Positions 39,153 through 50,103 of a DNA stretch of 64,000 nt are shown here, piece after piece. The stretch is taken from positions 1-64,000 of the forward strand of contig NZ_QEPT01000004.1 in the NCBI RefSeq assembly GCF_003252755.1, given 5' to 3'. The notes under the pieces are model-generated. The model did not search any database. It saw only the letters and a list, made by a program, of their open reading frames with translations, and had not been told where the DNA came from. This DNA comes from Haemophilus parainfluenzae (GTDB lineage: Bacteria; Pseudomonadota; Gammaproteobacteria; Enterobacterales; Pasteurellaceae). Every line of letters starts with the position of its first letter. The stretch's first letter is position 1. Made by a program: the position numbers and the translations under genes.

Positions 39153-40004
39153 ATGCTTGAATATTTACTGGAACCTTTCTCCTATGAATATATGCAAAAA
39201 GCCATGTGGATAAGTGCCGCAGTTGGTGGCATTTGTGCCTTTCTTTCTGCCTATTTAATGTTGAAAGGCTGGTCATTAATTGGCGACGCACTCTCTCATT
39301 CGGTGGTACCGGGTGTGGCGATAGCTTATGCCTTTTCACTCCCCTATGCTTTAGGTGCTTTTTTTGCCGGAATTTTAGCCGCACTTTCCATTTTATGGAT
39401 CAAGTCCATTTCTAAACTCAAAGAAGATGCCGTTATCGGCTTTATTTTCAGCACCTTTTTTGCCTTAGGTTTACTGATTATTTCCTTGAATCCAACTTCA
39501 ATAAATGTGCAAAATATTATTCTCGGTAATATCCTTGGTATTGCTGATGAAGATATTTATCAAGTAGCCATTATTATGTTGATTTGCTTGGTCTTATTGC
39601 TTATTTTTTGGAAGGATCTGTTACTGATTTTTTTTGATGAAACGCAAGCAATTACAGTTGGACTTTCACCACTGTTTTACAAAGTTCTCTTTTTTACACT
39701 CTTGAGTGCTTGTGTTGTTGCCGCATTGCAAACTGTCGGGGCGATTTTAGTGATTGCGATGGTAATCACACCAGGCGCAACCGCCTATTTACTTACAGAT
39801 AAGTTCAAAACACTCATCAAAATTGCCGTAGCATTAGGCGCAATCACTGGTTTCGTCGGTGTCTATTTAAGCTATTATTTAGATGGTGCAACAGGTGGTG
39901 TCATCGTAACATTGCAAACCTTGTTATTTTTATTGGCTTTTCTATTCTCGCCTAAATACGGATTAATCAGTCAAAAACGACGTAAGGTGGTGGATTATGA
40001 CTGA
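39153..40004 (+). CDS. Mn/Fe ABC transporter, permease 1
   Basis: ABC-3 family permease (283 aa) with about eight membrane segments and the conserved LKGWSLIGDALSHSVVPGVA segment near the N-terminus. It overlaps the next permease gene by 8 bases. Two different permeases, as in SitC/SitD and YfeC/YfeD, indicate a Yfe/Sit-type heterodimeric transporter. Confidence 0.94.
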   Translation: MLEYLLEPFSYEYMQKAMWISAAVGGICAFLSAYLMLKGWSLIGDALSHSVVPGVAIAYAFSLPYALGAFFAGILAALSILWIKSISKLKEDAVIGFIFSTFFALGLLIISLNPTSINVQNIILGNILGIADEDIYQVAIIMLICLVLLLIFWKDLLLIFFDETQAITVGLSPLFYKVLFFTLLSACVVAALQTVGAILVIAMVITPGATAYLLTDKFKTLIKIAVALGAITGFVGVYLSYYLDGATGGVIVTLQTLLFLLAFLFSPKYGLISQKRRKVVDYD

Positions 40005-40830
40005 GATGTTCGCCATTTTCGTTGAGCCATTTCAGTTTGACTTTATGCAAAATGCGCTACTCACCGCATTAGTGGTTGCCGTGATCTGTGCACTACTCTC
40101 TTGCTATTTGGTGTTGAAAGGATGGTCATTGATGGGGGATGCCATTTCTCATGCTGTCCTACCTGGCATTGTCTTAGCTTTTTTAGCCGGTATTCCATTA
40201 GTAATTGGTGCGTTTGTCTCAGGTATTGCCTGTGCATTAGGTGTTGGTTATTTAAAAGAGAACAGCCGTATCAAAGAAGATACCGCGATGGGGATTGTAT
40301 TTTCGGGGATGTTTGCCATTGGGTTGGTGCTGTTCACTAAAATCCAAACCTCACAACATCTTACACATATCTTATTCGGTAACGTATTGGGTGTAAGCCA
40401 ACAAGAGCTGATTCAAACGGCTATTATCGCCTTGATCATTTTTATTTTACTTGGCTTAAAACGTCGCGATTTTCTACTTTATTGCTTTGATCCGAGCCAT
40501 GCTCGCGTTGCGGGTCTCTCGCCTAAATTATTGCATTATGGCTTGCTCACATTACTCGCGCTTACCATTGTGAGTACGATGCAAGTGGTTGGGGTTATTT
40601 TGGTTGTAGCGATGCTAATTGCGCCTGGCATCACCGCGCTAACCCTGACGAATCGCTTCGATAAGATGCTTGTTATCGCGATCATCAGTGCTGTAACTGC
40701 AAGCCTACTAGGCGTGCTACTTAGCTATCATTTTGATGCGTCCACTGGTGCATGCATTATTTTGTTACAGGCCGTATTTTTCTTAATTGCCCTAGTTTAT
40801 AGCAAGATAAAAATGCGGTTAAATTTCTAA
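39997..40830 (+). CDS. Mn/Fe ABC transporter, permease 2
   Basis: Second ABC-3 permease (277 aa), clearly related to the first (LKGWSLMGDAISHAVLPG). About eight membrane segments. Last gene of the operon, followed by a perfect terminator. A near-match to the uptake core (AATGCGGTT) lies at the 3' end. Confidence 0.94.
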   Translation: MTEMFAIFVEPFQFDFMQNALLTALVVAVICALLSCYLVLKGWSLMGDAISHAVLPGIVLAFLAGIPLVIGAFVSGIACALGVGYLKENSRIKEDTAMGIVFSGMFAIGLVLFTKIQTSQHLTHILFGNVLGVSQQELIQTAIIALIIFILLGLKRRDFLLYCFDPSHARVAGLSPKLLHYGLLTLLALTIVSTMQVVGVILVVAMLIAPGITALTLTNRFDKMLVIAIISAVTASLLGVLLSYHFDASTGACIILLQAVFFLIALVYSKIKMRLNF

Positions 40831-40832
40831 AT

Positions 40833-40862
40833 AAAAAAGCTAACAGAGATGTTAGCTTTTTT
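40833..40862. terminator. bidirectional terminator between the ABC operon and rlmC
   Basis: Perfect 12-bp stem AAAAAAGCTAAC/GTTAGCTTTTTT (40833-40844 with 40851-40862) with a 6-base loop. Both strands give a U tail, so it can end both the ABC operon and the convergent rlmC run. Confidence 0.93.
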
Positions 40863-40863
40863 A

Positions 40864-42036
40864 TTAGGAATTGAGTTTCAACAATATCAGTGCTTCATAA
40901 TGCGCTGTATGCGGGAACATATCAAATAATTGAATTTGAGTAAGTTTATAATTGGTTAGATGCTGCAAATCTTTTCCCATGGAAATCGCGTTGCAACTAG
41001 AATAAAGAATAAAGTGCGGTTGCATTTCATTGAGAAATTCTGCGAGTTCCTTTCCGATGCCTCGACGCGGTGGGTTGACGATCACCAAATCGGGTTTATT
41101 TGCATCTTGTGTTAAAGCAAAATTAGCCGCATCCAAAGATTGGAATTTAACGTTGTTTAGCCCTAACACCTGAGCGGATTGAGTCGCCGCTTGAATAGCA
41201 GATGGGGAAATTTCAATCCCGGTCAATTCCACTTCTTGTTGATGTTTATCCTGTAAAGCTTTAGCGCAATGAAGTCCAAAACCTCCAACGCCACAAAAGA
41301 GATCCCAGAGTTTAGTAATTGATAAATCTTGCACCCAATCTTGCGCTGTTGCATATAGCCCTTGTGCTACCAGTGGATTCGTTTGGAAGAAACCTTGAGG
41401 GCGAATAAATAGCGGAATACCGTTAAAGCTCTCTGATAAGGTGTGCTGGTCCGTCAAAAAGATTTCTTTCTCGCCTTCTAAGATCGCAGCATGATTAGGT
41501 TGGATATTCACACTCACCACTTCAAGCTGTGGCAATTTTTCCAATAAACCTGCAAATTCACGTTGAATTAACGGCAATTTAGTTTCTGAACGCAATACAA
41601 AACGCAACATCAATTTTTTTGTATGTTGGCTTTCTGTGAGCAGAATATATTTGAGCTCACCTTTTTGCTTAGCCACGTTATAAGGGACTAAACCAGCGCG
41701 TCCAATGAAATCTTTTAAAATCGGAAAGAGTTCAGCAAAGCGTTGTGGATAAAGCGGACAATCACATAAATCCACCGCACTTTGTGGATCATTCGGGTCT
41801 TGTAAAATACCTAGAATGGGGCGTTCCACCGCGCCACTTACAACCATTTTCGCTTTATTACGAAAGGCCGACTCGGAGGAATAAAAAGGCGGATGCCAAA
41901 TTAAATTATCACAATCTAATTTGGCAAGTTGTTGTTTAAGATGCTCTTCTTTCTTGGCGAGTTGCTGTTCATAAGGCATTTCAAGCCATTGACAAGAACG
42001 GCAATTGCCTTTTTGATAATGATGGCAATCAATCAT
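40864..42036 (-). CDS. rlmC: 23S rRNA (uracil-747-C5)-methyltransferase RlmC
   Basis: Methylates U747 of 23S rRNA with SAM. The 390 residues include the N-terminal iron-sulfur cluster cysteines ([14 protein letters not shown]), a TRAM-less N-terminal part, the SAM site [19 protein letters not shown] and the catalytic CxxC-like SSCN. The length of about 390 and the missing TRAM domain point to RlmC rather than RlmD or TrmA. It overlaps nagZ by 4 bases. Confidence 0.93.
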   Translation of the reverse strand: MIDCHHYQKGNCRSCQWLEMPYEQQLAKKEEHLKQQLAKLDCDNLIWHPPFYSSESAFRNKAKMVVSGAVERPILGILQDPNDPQSAVDLCDCPLYPQRFAELFPILKDFIGRAGLVPYNVAKQKGELKYILLTESQHTKKLMLRFVLRSETKLPLIQREFAGLLEKLPQLEVVSVNIQPNHAAILEGEKEIFLTDQHTLSESFNGIPLFIRPQGFFQTNPLVAQGLYATAQDWVQDLSITKLWDLFCGVGGFGLHCAKALQDKHQQEVELTGIEISPSAIQAATQSAQVLGLNNVKFQSLDAANFALTQDANKPDLVIVNPPRRGIGKELAEFLNEMQPHFILYSSCNAISMGKDLQHLTNYKLTQIQLFDMFPHTAHYEALILLKLNS

Positions 42037-43076
42037 TTAGAAGCAAGCCACTCTTGTTGAAGTGCGGTCAGTTTTTGATGATTTTCAATCCAACGCGAAG
42101 TTTTTGTGAGTTCTGACCAATCAAAGGATTTTTGTTTAAAGAGCGATTTCAAGCGAGTTTGGCGTGCTGCAAAATGCTCCGTTGTTTCCTCTAACTTGAG
42201 ATTATCAAGCACTTGAATGACACCTTCACGCTCATTACAAAGCAATAATAAGTCACAACCAGCATTCAAGGCTTTTTCACTGCGAGCCACAAAATCACCC
42301 ATAAAGCCTGCGCCTTTCATGCCTAAATCATCAGAGAAAATTGCCCCCTGGAAGCCCAGCTGTTTACGCAAAATTTCTTTTAACCAATAACTCGAACCAC
42401 TTGCTGGTTGACTATCACATTGTGCATAAATCACATGAGCCGGCATAATCGCATCGAGCTTACTCTGTTGAATTAATTGCTGGAATGGCAAAATATCATG
42501 ATTAAAAATCACGTCTTTTGCTCGCTCATCATAAGGCGTTTCAAGATGAGAATCAGCTAAAACATGACCATGTCCTGGGAAATGTTTTCCTGTTGTTGCC
42601 ATGCCTGCTTGGTGCATACCATCAATAAAAGCAGCTGCCAAATTGACCGCACTTTTTACATCGCAGCCAAAACTACGATCGCCAATCGCACGACATTCAT
42701 GCCCCAAATCCAACACCGGAGCAAAACTCAAATCAATATCTAGTGCCACCATTTCAGCCGCCATTTGCCAGCCCGCTTCTTTTGCTATTTGCTGTTGCTG
42801 AGTTGAATCCTCAACTAATGCCGCAAAAGCCTGCATCGCAGGGAGCTGAGTGAAACCTTCACGGAAACGTTGCACGCGACCACCTTCCTGATCGACCGTG
42901 ATCAATAAAGGCTTTTTCACTCGTTGACGAATGGATTTGATTAGCGCTTGAACTTGCTGACGATCATAAAAATTGCGGGTAAATAAAATCAAACCGGCAA
43001 CTAAAGGATGTTCCAGTAATTCAACTTCTTCTTGTTTGAGTTCATAACCTTCAAGGTCAATTAATAATGTGGACAT
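42033..43076 (-). CDS. nagZ: beta-N-acetylhexosaminidase NagZ
   Basis: Cytoplasmic glycosidase that removes GlcNAc from anhydro-muropeptides in cell-wall recycling. The 347-residue GH3 protein has the signature [14 protein letters not shown] (about residues 162-175, with the catalytic His dyad) and the nucleophile Asp in FSDDLGM. It connects to the GlcNAc catabolic genes at 54 kb through its product. Part of a hinT-ycfL-nagZ run. Confidence 0.96.
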   Translation of the reverse strand: MSTLLIDLEGYELKQEEVELLEHPLVAGLILFTRNFYDRQQVQALIKSIRQRVKKPLLITVDQEGGRVQRFREGFTQLPAMQAFAALVEDSTQQQQIAKEAGWQMAAEMVALDIDLSFAPVLDLGHECRAIGDRSFGCDVKSAVNLAAAFIDGMHQAGMATTGKHFPGHGHVLADSHLETPYDERAKDVIFNHDILPFQQLIQQSKLDAIMPAHVIYAQCDSQPASGSSYWLKEILRKQLGFQGAIFSDDLGMKGAGFMGDFVARSEKALNAGCDLLLLCNEREGVIQVLDNLKLEETTEHFAARQTRLKSLFKQKSFDWSELTKTSRWIENHQKLTALQQEWLASK

Positions 43077-43079
43077 AAA

Positions 43080-43427
43080 CTATTGTAAATAAAGACGATA
43101 ATTGGTGCTTTCTGTGCTTGGTTTTGGTAGTTCAAACACTTTCTTTTCTTGCGGTTGCAATAAAATATTGCCTGATTGGCTTTCTTGCTGATTTGGCCAA
43201 ACTTGCGTTACACCTTGTGTGTTATACCAATAAAGATGGTAAAGCACATTGAGCTGTTGCGTAGTTTTATTTTTTAAAGCCGCGGTATTATCCGACAAAT
43301 CGACATCTAAAGCCGGTGCTAAATTTGCCGCCATATTTAAAATTGGCTTATTGGTTCCCACAATATTTGGTGTAGATGAACAAGCAGTTAAAAATAATAC
43401 CGTTGCTGTAATGAGGATCTTTTTCAT
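43080..43427 (-). CDS. ycfL: YcfL-family lipoprotein
   Basis: 115-residue predicted lipoprotein. Signal peptide [16 protein letters not shown] with lipobox LTAC (Cys16). The mature part includes LYHLYWYNTQGVTQVWP, typical of the DUF1425/YcfL family, as seen next to hinT and nagZ in E. coli. Function unknown. The ATG overlaps the hinT stop, and nagZ begins 3 bases later. Confidence 0.87.
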   Translation of the reverse strand: MKKILITATVLFLTACSSTPNIVGTNKPILNMAANLAPALDVDLSDNTAALKNKTTQQLNVLYHLYWYNTQGVTQVWPNQQESQSGNILLQPQEKKVFELPKPSTESTNYRLYLQ

Positions 43428-43777
43428 TATTTCGCCAACATTCTACCTAAAGGTTCACCACCAACAAGATGCATATGGATATGGAATACTTCTTGTCCAC
43501 CGTGTTTATTACAGTTCACGATTAAACGATAACCGTCTTCGGCAATACCTTCTTCTTTAGCGATTTTAGCCGCGACCGTAAATAAGCGACCTAAGGTGAC
43601 TTCATCTTGTTCTGTCACATCATTAACCGTTGGAATCACTTTATTTGGGATAATCAAAATATGGGTTTTCGCTTGTGGTGAAATATCACGGAATGCGGTC
43701 ACTAATTCATCTTGATAAACAATATTGGCAGGAATTTCTTTGCGAATAATTTTGCTGAAAATGGTTTCTTGAGCCAT
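43427..43777 (-). CDS. hinT: HIT-family purine nucleoside phosphoramidase HinT
   Basis: Hydrolyses adenosine phosphoramidates and adenylated side products. The 116-residue protein has the histidine triad HIHMHLVGG close to the C-terminus and the typical N-terminal [18 protein letters not shown]. It is the first gene of the hinT-ycfL-nagZ-rlmC run and has AAGGAG before its ATG. Confidence 0.96.
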   Translation of the reverse strand: MAQETIFSKIIRKEIPANIVYQDELVTAFRDISPQAKTHILIIPNKVIPTVNDVTEQDEVTLGRLFTVAAKIAKEEGIAEDGYRLIVNCNKHGGQEVFHIHMHLVGGEPLGRMLAK

Positions 43778-43800
43778 AGTCTTCTCCTTATTTTATATAA

Positions 43801-43829
43801 AAAAGTGCGGTCAAAATTTACCGCACTTT
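43801..43829 (-). terminator. ppiD terminator formed by an inverted pair of uptake sequences
   Basis: AAAGTGCGGT (43802-43811) and ACCGCACTTT (43820-43829) are a perfect 10-bp stem with an 8-base loop. On the minus strand, downstream of ppiD, the stem runs straight into Ts. Both arms are complete uptake cores. Confidence 0.8.
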
Positions 43830-43877
43830 GCTTTTATTTTCCATCAGAAATTGATGATGAATGATATTTCAATCGGC

Positions 43878-45755
43878 TTAGTGAGCTGCACCTTCTTCTG
43901 AATCATCTTGATTAATAAAGGTATTATTAATCTCAATTTGTGCTTTTTCACGTAATGCTTGCATTAACTGTCCTTGCAATTCACCTTGACGTGCACGAAC
44001 AAGTTGCGTGCTAAATTTCGCTAATTCTTGCTCACTTAAAGTAGGTTCTTCTACACGTTCAAGGGCAACCACAACCACATCACCTTTGCTGTTCCGAGCA
44101 ACTTGATACGCCGCTTTATCATCTTGTGGTTTAGCAATAGCAAACACACCTTCATAAAGCATTGGATCTTTATTATCCATTAACGTAAAGGTTTGTGGTT
44201 CACTAAAACTAATGCCTGCTGGTAATTTTGTAGAATCAGTAGATAGTGCTTTAACCGCTTGCTCTGCTTTTTCAGCTAATACTTTATCGGCTTTTTCACG
44301 TTTTAAGAATTGCTCAATCGTTGATTTTGCTTCATCAAGGCTTTGTAAACCTTCAGCTTTATGATCCACGACACGTACCACTACAAATTCATTTTCACCT
44401 ACAGTTAATGGCTCAGAATTTGCACCACCGTTTGCAATATCAGATTCAAAAATAGCAGAAGTCACATTTGGGAAATTTAATGCCGCAGGGACATTGTTTT
44501 TACCAAAGTAATCCGTTTCTTCCACTTTCACACCTGCAGCATCCGCTACCGCAGCTAATGAATCACTGCTTTCGGCTGCTTTTTCACGAACGGCTTTTTC
44601 TACTGCTTGGAAACGGCTTTCTGCTAAGTTTTTACGCACAGTATCCGCGATTTGTTCTTTCACTTCTTCTAAAGTACGTTCTTTACGATCTTGCACTAAA
44701 ATAATATGGTAAGCCCCATCCACATTAACCGGTGTGCTGTATTGACCAACATTTAACAATAATGCTGCATCTTCAAAGTTTTTCGGTAATTCGTTGTCTT
44801 TTACCCAACCTAATTCACCGCCTTGAGCACCAGAAAGTTTATCAATGGATTTTGTTTTTGCTAACTCAGCAAAATCAGCGCCTTTTTTCAGTTCTTGATA
44901 AACGGAATCCGCTTCTTTCTCAGTTGATAATTGAATATGTGCTAATTTTTGGCTAATGAATTGCGCTTTATTTTCTTGATAATATTGTGCAATTTGTGTT
45001 TCAGTGACAGGTTGTAACTTACCTAATTCATTTGCTGAGACGTGAATATATTGCACTTTCGCTTGTTCAGGTTGAACAAGTGATTTCGCATTCGCATCGT
45101 AATACGCTTTAATTTCTTCGTCCGTTACTTTTTGTTTTGCAATTTCATCGGCTAATGGAAGAGTTGCAAGACGAGCGATACGTTTTTGGAAAAAGACTTG
45201 TGCGTTATCTTTCACTTGAGCCGGCACGACAAACTCACTGTCAGCCAAACCGTTTTGCATTTGTTCAAGTGTTAATGCATTACGTAAAATTGCCGCATAA
45301 GTATCGGATGTTAAACCATTTTGAGTCAATAATTGTTGATAACGCGCGTTATCAAATTTACCGTTAGATTGTAAGTTAGGATCGCTTACTATCGCACGTT
45401 TGATCATCTCATCACTTACTCCTAATTTTAATTCTTTCGCATATTGACGGATTAATTCTTGATCCACCAAACGTTGAATTAAATTTTGACGAAGTGTAGT
45501 CACAAATTCCACAGAGTCAGTTTTCGCTAGGAAGCTCTCGCCTTCTTGTTGAGCTCGCGCTTCAAACTCTTGGTTATAACGATTTAAGAAATCTTGTTGA
45601 GAGATAGTCTCGCCATTTACTTTTGCCGCAAAACTATCATTGCTGCTATACAGATAACCTGACATCCCACCAATCAAAAATGAAACTGGAATTAAAGCAA
45701 AGATCGCTTTTCCGATAAAACTATGGGCGATGCCATGCATTTTTTCAATTAACAT
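43878..45755 (-). CDS. ppiD: periplasmic folding chaperone PpiD
   Basis: Membrane-anchored chaperone at the SecYEG exit with an inactive or weak parvulin domain. The 625 residues have one membrane segment (about 12-34), SurA-like N-terminal helices (about 35-200), a PpiC-type rotamase domain in the middle (about 265-365, GGELGWV) and further periplasmic parts. Works with YfgM (30.1 kb). Monocistronic, with a terminator after it. Confidence 0.94.
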   Translation of the reverse strand: MLIEKMHGIAHSFIGKAIFALIPVSFLIGGMSGYLYSSNDSFAAKVNGETISQQDFLNRYNQEFEARAQQEGESFLAKTDSVEFVTTLRQNLIQRLVDQELIRQYAKELKLGVSDEMIKRAIVSDPNLQSNGKFDNARYQQLLTQNGLTSDTYAAILRNALTLEQMQNGLADSEFVVPAQVKDNAQVFFQKRIARLATLPLADEIAKQKVTDEEIKAYYDANAKSLVQPEQAKVQYIHVSANELGKLQPVTETQIAQYYQENKAQFISQKLAHIQLSTEKEADSVYQELKKGADFAELAKTKSIDKLSGAQGGELGWVKDNELPKNFEDAALLLNVGQYSTPVNVDGAYHIILVQDRKERTLEEVKEQIADTVRKNLAESRFQAVEKAVREKAAESSDSLAAVADAAGVKVEETDYFGKNNVPAALNFPNVTSAIFESDIANGGANSEPLTVGENEFVVVRVVDHKAEGLQSLDEAKSTIEQFLKREKADKVLAEKAEQAVKALSTDSTKLPAGISFSEPQTFTLMDNKDPMLYEGVFAIAKPQDDKAAYQVARNSKGDVVVVALERVEEPTLSEQELAKFSTQLVRARQGELQGQLMQALREKAQIEINNTFINQDDSEEGAAH

Positions 45756-45822
45756 TCAATTATTACCCTTTTAAAAAAGACAAAGTTCATAGGATTATAA
45801 TCTAAAAGGCGAAAATTCGCAC

Positions 45823-46380
45823 TTAAAAAACACCATGTTCGTGTAGGATTTTCACAGCCATGACTAATAACACTAAACCGCCAAAAATCTCTGCTTTGCT
45901 TTTGAATTTTTTCCCTAAAAAATGACCGCTCTTTACACCAATAAAAGAGATGACAAAGGTGATTAAACCAATGATAAATACAGCCAACACAATGTCTACG
46001 GAAAGAAAAGCAAAAGAGACACCAACGGCTAACACATCAATGCTCGTTGCCACACCAAGTGTTAGTAAGTGTTTTAAACTAATCAATGAGAGCGCAGGTT
46101 CATCATCTGAACTCACCCCTTCACGAATCATATTCACACCAATAAGCACAAGTAAAGCAAAGGCAATCCAATGGTCCCAATTTTGAATCATCTGACTAAA
46201 TTGTAGCCCGACAACATAGCCGATTGCCGGCATAATGCCTTGAAATAGTCCAAAACAGCATGCAATGGCAAGCGCTTGTTTCCACCGAAAAGCGCGCATT
46301 GCCAAACCTTTGGAAATGGATACTGCAAACGCATCCATCGAAAGACCAAGCGCAATGACCCACAACATATGAAAAGTCAT
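45823..46380 (-). CDS. mntP: manganese efflux pump MntP
   Basis: Six-span inner-membrane Mn(II) exporter of 185 residues. The repeated motif in this family has acidic residues within the membrane: SMDAFAVSISKG near the N-terminus and SIDVLAVGVSFAF near the middle. It is next to mnmE, with 10 bases between. Together with the Mn/Fe importer at 37-41 kb this gives both directions of manganese control. Confidence 0.95.
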   Translation of the reverse strand: MTFHMLWVIALGLSMDAFAVSISKGLAMRAFRWKQALAIACCFGLFQGIMPAIGYVVGLQFSQMIQNWDHWIAFALLVLIGVNMIREGVSSDDEPALSLISLKHLLTLGVATSIDVLAVGVSFAFLSVDIVLAVFIIGLITFVISFIGVKSGHFLGKKFKSKAEIFGGLVLLVMAVKILHEHGVF

Positions 46381-46390
46381 AACCTAAAAC

Positions 46391-47749
46391 CTATTTTCCA
46401 ATACAGAAAGAACTGAAAATATTCCCGAGTAAATCATCCGAGGTAAATTGCCCCGTAATTTCACTGAGGTTAGCTTGTACTAAACGAAGTTCTTCCGCTA
46501 ACAATTCACCAGCATGAAACTCGGTTAATTGAACTAATCCAATTTGTAAATGTTCGGCCGCTTTTTCTAAAGCATCAAGATGACGACGACGTGCTAAGAA
46601 GCCACCTTCCATCCCTGTTTGGAAACCCATCGCCTGTTTTAAATGCTCACGTAATAAATCTACGCCTTGATGCGTTTGAGCCGATAAACAAACGGTCGTT
46701 GTTCCATTTTCTTCTTTTAGTCCAACTGTCTCGCCGCTTAAATCTACTTTATTGCGGACAATGGTCACCGGCATATTATTTGGCAATTTTGATAAAAATT
46801 CTGACCGCACTTTTTCAATATGTTGGCTATCAGGATCGCTGCTGTCCAACATCAAAATTATACGATCGGCTTGCTCAATTTCAGTCCACGCACGCGAGAT
46901 GCCGATACGTTCAACTTCGTCTGTCGCTTCACGAAGTCCTGCAGTATCAATAATATGTAAAGGCATGCCATCAATATGAATATGCTCACGCAATACATCG
47001 CGCGTCGTTCCCGCAATATCTGTCACAATAGCCGCTTCTCTGCCCGCTAAAGCATTCAGTAAGCTGGATTTACCCGCATTTGGACGACCCGCAATCACCA
47101 CTTTCATCCCTTCACGTAAAATCGAGCCTTGTTTCGCTTCGCTACGGACTAAATCAAGTTGATTAATAATTTCTCGTAATTTTGCTTCAATTTTACCGTC
47201 TGCCAAGAAGTCAATTTCTTCATCGGGGAAATCAATCGACGCTTCCACATAAGTACGAAGATAAATGACGGAATCCACCAACTGATTCACTTTATTAGAA
47301 AATTCACCTTGTAATGATTTTAATGCCGAACGAGCGGCTTGCTCCGAAGTGGCATCAATCAAATCTGCAATAGCTTCTGCTTGAGCTAAATCTAATTTAT
47401 CGTTTAAAAAAGCCTGTTCTGAAAATTCACCTGGACGCGCAAGACGAACACCATCAAGTTGTAAAATTCGTTTTAGTAACAAATCTAATACCACTTGTCC
47501 GCCATGACCTTGTAATTCCAATACATCTTCACCGGTAAAGGAATTTGGTGATTTAAAATAAAGCGCAATGCCTTGATCTAATACTGTGCCATCGGCATCT
47601 TTAAAAGGTAAATAATCTGCCATTCTTGGTTTAGGACATTTACCCAGTACCGCTTGTGCCACTTCAACCGCTTTCGGGCCGGATACACGCAAAATACCAA
47701 TACCGCCACGCCCTGGCGCTGTCGCTTGTGCAACGATTGTTTCTTTCAT
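46391..47749 (-). CDS. mnmE: tRNA modification GTPase MnmE
   Basis: With MnmG it adds carboxymethylaminomethyl to U34 of tRNAs. The 452 residues have the folate-binding N-terminal domain (1-120), a helical domain, an inserted G domain with P-loop GRPNAGKSS (about residue 222), DTAG and NKVD, and the C-terminal catalytic CIGK (Cys449). It follows yidC in the same direction after a terminator. Confidence 0.97.
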   Translation of the reverse strand: MKETIVAQATAPGRGGIGILRVSGPKAVEVAQAVLGKCPKPRMADYLPFKDADGTVLDQGIALYFKSPNSFTGEDVLELQGHGGQVVLDLLLKRILQLDGVRLARPGEFSEQAFLNDKLDLAQAEAIADLIDATSEQAARSALKSLQGEFSNKVNQLVDSVIYLRTYVEASIDFPDEEIDFLADGKIEAKLREIINQLDLVRSEAKQGSILREGMKVVIAGRPNAGKSSLLNALAGREAAIVTDIAGTTRDVLREHIHIDGMPLHIIDTAGLREATDEVERIGISRAWTEIEQADRIILMLDSSDPDSQHIEKVRSEFLSKLPNNMPVTIVRNKVDLSGETVGLKEENGTTTVCLSAQTHQGVDLLREHLKQAMGFQTGMEGGFLARRRHLDALEKAAEHLQIGLVQLTEFHAGELLAEELRLVQANLSEITGQFTSDDLLGNIFSSFCIGK

Positions 47750-47843
47750 AAAAACTCACTAAAAATTGACCGCACTTTTATCTGCGATAAAAAAATGAGA
47801 GGGCGCATTAATACGCCCATGTGATTATATATCAATCAATGAT

Positions 47844-47869
47844 AGAAAAAAGGCATCTTTCGATGCCTT
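47844..47869 (-). terminator. yidC terminator
   Basis: On the minus strand AAGGCATC-GAAA-GATGCCTT is a perfect 8-bp stem (47850-47857 with 47862-47869) capped by a GAAA tetraloop and followed by a U tail. It lies 8 bases after the yidC stop and separates it from mnmE. Confidence 0.92.
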
Positions 47870-47876
47870 CTATCTG

Positions 47877-49505
47877 TTATTTTTTACGGGTATGTAACCC
47901 TTTTTTCTCTAAACCACGGTAGATCATTTGTTGTTGTACGATAGTGATTAAGTTAGACACTAACCAGTAAAGTACTAGACCTGCCGGGAACCAGAGGAAG
48001 AAGAACATGAAGATCAACGGCATAAAGTTCATCACTTTTTGTTGCATTGGATCTGCAACTGGTGTCGGTGACATTTTTTGTAACAAGAACATCGACCCGC
48101 CCATTAAGATTGGGAGAATGTAGTAAGGGTCTTGTGCCGATAAATCTTGAATCCAACCAAAGAATGGCGCATGACGAAGTTCAACCGCTTCCATAAACGT
48201 CCAGTATAATGCGATGAAGATTGGCATTTGAAGGATTAATGGTAAGCAACCGCCAAGTGGATTTACTTTTTCTTCTTTGTAAAGTTTCATCATTTCTTGG
48301 CTCATACGTTGGCGATCATCACCAAAACGTTCGCGCATTTCTTGCATTTTCGGTTGCAACATACGCATTTTCGCCATAGAAGTGTATTGTGCTTTTGTGA
48401 GCGGATATAAAATCGCTTTCACCACTAAGGTTACGCAAATAATTGCCACACCCCAGTTAGATACAATACTTTGAATAAAAGTTAATAACCAGAATAATGG
48501 TTTCGCGATAAACCATGCCCAACCGTAATCTACAGTCAAGTCTAAGTGGTTAGCCACTTCAGCCATTTTGTTTTGTAATTTTGGACCTGTCCATAATGAG
48601 CTGGTAATTGTTTCTGTTGCACCTGCTGGTACAGACACTACTGGACCACGATAACCAATAGACGCAACGTTATTTTTGCTGTCTGTAATACTATAAAGTT
48701 GGTTATTTACATCTTGATTTGGGATCCAAGCTGATACGAAATAGTGTTGTAAAACAGCAACCCAACCTGCTTTGGTATCGATAGAAAGATTTTTGTCTTT
48801 CATATCGCTGAAGCTGTATTTTTTGTAATTTGTTTCAGAAGAAGAATATGCACCACCAGTATAAGTAGGCATTGCCACGTTACCACTGCTTTCAACTAAT
48901 GTATGTTTTAATTGGCCATAAGGTTCAACTTCAATTGCGCTACCACTTTGGTTCACAATTTCAAAGTTAACACCAACATCGTAGCTATCGCGTTTTAATA
49001 CAAAGATTTTACGATAAGTGACACCATCTTTTTCAAATGTTAATGGTACAGAAAGTTCATTTTGACCTTCTGCTAATTTGAAATTATCACCCGTAACTTG
49101 ATATTGTGCGCGACCTGCTTTTGTATCGATCCCGTTTTTACCGATTAAGCCGCTTTGTGCAATGTAAACATGCTCGTTTGTATCTTTTAATAAAACGAAA
49201 GGTTCTTTTGAATTTAATTCTGCATCATATTTTAATAATTCAGAACTAATTACATCACCACCTAATGTATCCACTTTCAAACGGAATACATCATTTTCTA
49301 ATGTAATAATGTGACCTTTGGTTTGTGAGTCTGCCACTACTTCGGCAGATGAAGAAGAACTTGCCGGTACATCAGAAGAGGCGGTTGTTGTTTGTTCCGT
49401 GGTCTGTTGTTGAACCGGTGGATTTTTATCAAGTTGCCATTGCTGATAAACAAGGAAAGAAATAAAGAGTAGTGCAAGCACTAATAGGCTACGTCTTGAG
49501 TCCAT
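47877..49505 (-). CDS. yidC: membrane protein insertase YidC
   Basis: Inserts membrane proteins, alone or with SecYEG. The 542 residues have an N-terminal membrane segment (about 5-22), a low-complexity Ser/Thr/Gln linker, a large periplasmic P1 beta domain (about 60-325) and five core membrane segments (about 340-530), including the conserved [14 protein letters not shown] and [11 protein letters not shown]. The start overlaps the yidD stop. Standard rpmH-rnpA-yidD-yidC-mnmE cluster. Confidence 0.97.
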   Translation of the reverse strand: MDSRRSLLVLALLFISFLVYQQWQLDKNPPVQQQTTEQTTTASSDVPASSSSSAEVVADSQTKGHIITLENDVFRLKVDTLGGDVISSELLKYDAELNSKEPFVLLKDTNEHVYIAQSGLIGKNGIDTKAGRAQYQVTGDNFKLAEGQNELSVPLTFEKDGVTYRKIFVLKRDSYDVGVNFEIVNQSGSAIEVEPYGQLKHTLVESSGNVAMPTYTGGAYSSSETNYKKYSFSDMKDKNLSIDTKAGWVAVLQHYFVSAWIPNQDVNNQLYSITDSKNNVASIGYRGPVVSVPAGATETITSSLWTGPKLQNKMAEVANHLDLTVDYGWAWFIAKPLFWLLTFIQSIVSNWGVAIICVTLVVKAILYPLTKAQYTSMAKMRMLQPKMQEMRERFGDDRQRMSQEMMKLYKEEKVNPLGGCLPLILQMPIFIALYWTFMEAVELRHAPFFGWIQDLSAQDPYYILPILMGGSMFLLQKMSPTPVADPMQQKVMNFMPLIFMFFFLWFPAGLVLYWLVSNLITIVQQQMIYRGLEKKGLHTRKK

Positions 49506-49768
49506 TATTTTTTCTCATCGTTATTATTAATCTTTTTCGGCGGAACAGGATCGAATCCACCGGCGCTTAAGGGGTGACATTTTAATACACGTTTTAGCGT
49601 AAGCCAACTACCTTTTAACAATCCATGTGTTTTTAACGCCTCAATACCATAGCAAGAACAGGTTGGCACAAAACGACAACGCGGCCCAATTAAAGGGCTA
49701 ATCGCTACTTGATAAAACTTAATTAAAGCGATGAGGATTTTTGTGCCAAACGAATGTGGCGTGCCCAT
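49505..49768 (-). CDS. yidD: membrane protein insertion efficiency factor YidD
   Basis: Small membrane-associated protein (87 aa) that aids YidC. It has an N-terminal amphipathic helix and the conserved cysteine motif [16 protein letters not shown], plus [13 protein letters not shown]. Its start lies inside rnpA (46-base overlap, different frame), an arrangement common in gammaproteobacteria. Confidence 0.95.
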   Translation of the reverse strand: MGTPHSFGTKILIALIKFYQVAISPLIGPRCRFVPTCSCYGIEALKTHGLLKGSWLTLKRVLKCHPLSAGGFDPVPPKKINNNDEKK

Positions 49769-50091
49769 AATTTATCCAAAGTTTGTAAAAACGTTTGATT
49801 ATCAAGCTGACCAATGCCACGTTTCGCCACAAAGACAAAGTCACAAGAAGGCAAATTATGTTGGGATAAACGAAAACTTTCACGAACTAAACGTTTGATA
49901 CGATTACGATCATGCGCTCGTTTAAGATGTTTTTTAGCCACAGTTAAACCTAAGCGCGGGTGCTCAAGATTATTTTTGCGTGCGAGAATGGTAATTTCAG
50001 GGGTGCTTGCTCGAAACGGTTGTTCGAAGACATTTTTGAATTGAGCGGGAGTTAACAATCGTAACTCCCGAGAGAAGTTTAGCTTAATCAC
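49723..50091 (-). CDS. rnpA: ribonuclease P protein component
   Basis: Protein subunit of RNase P, which matures tRNA 5' ends. The 122-residue basic protein begins at a GTG (50089-50091), as in E. coli. It has the RNR signature ([19 protein letters not shown], about residues 52-70). It lies 12 bases downstream of rpmH and overlaps yidD. No SD is obvious, so translation probably depends on coupling with rpmH. Confidence 0.95.
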   Translation of the reverse strand: MIKLNFSRELRLLTPAQFKNVFEQPFRASTPEITILARKNNLEHPRLGLTVAKKHLKRAHDRNRIKRLVRESFRLSQHNLPSCDFVFVAKRGIGQLDNQTFLQTLDKLWARHIRLAQKSSSL

Positions 50092-50103
50092 TAAAAGAGG
50101 TGA

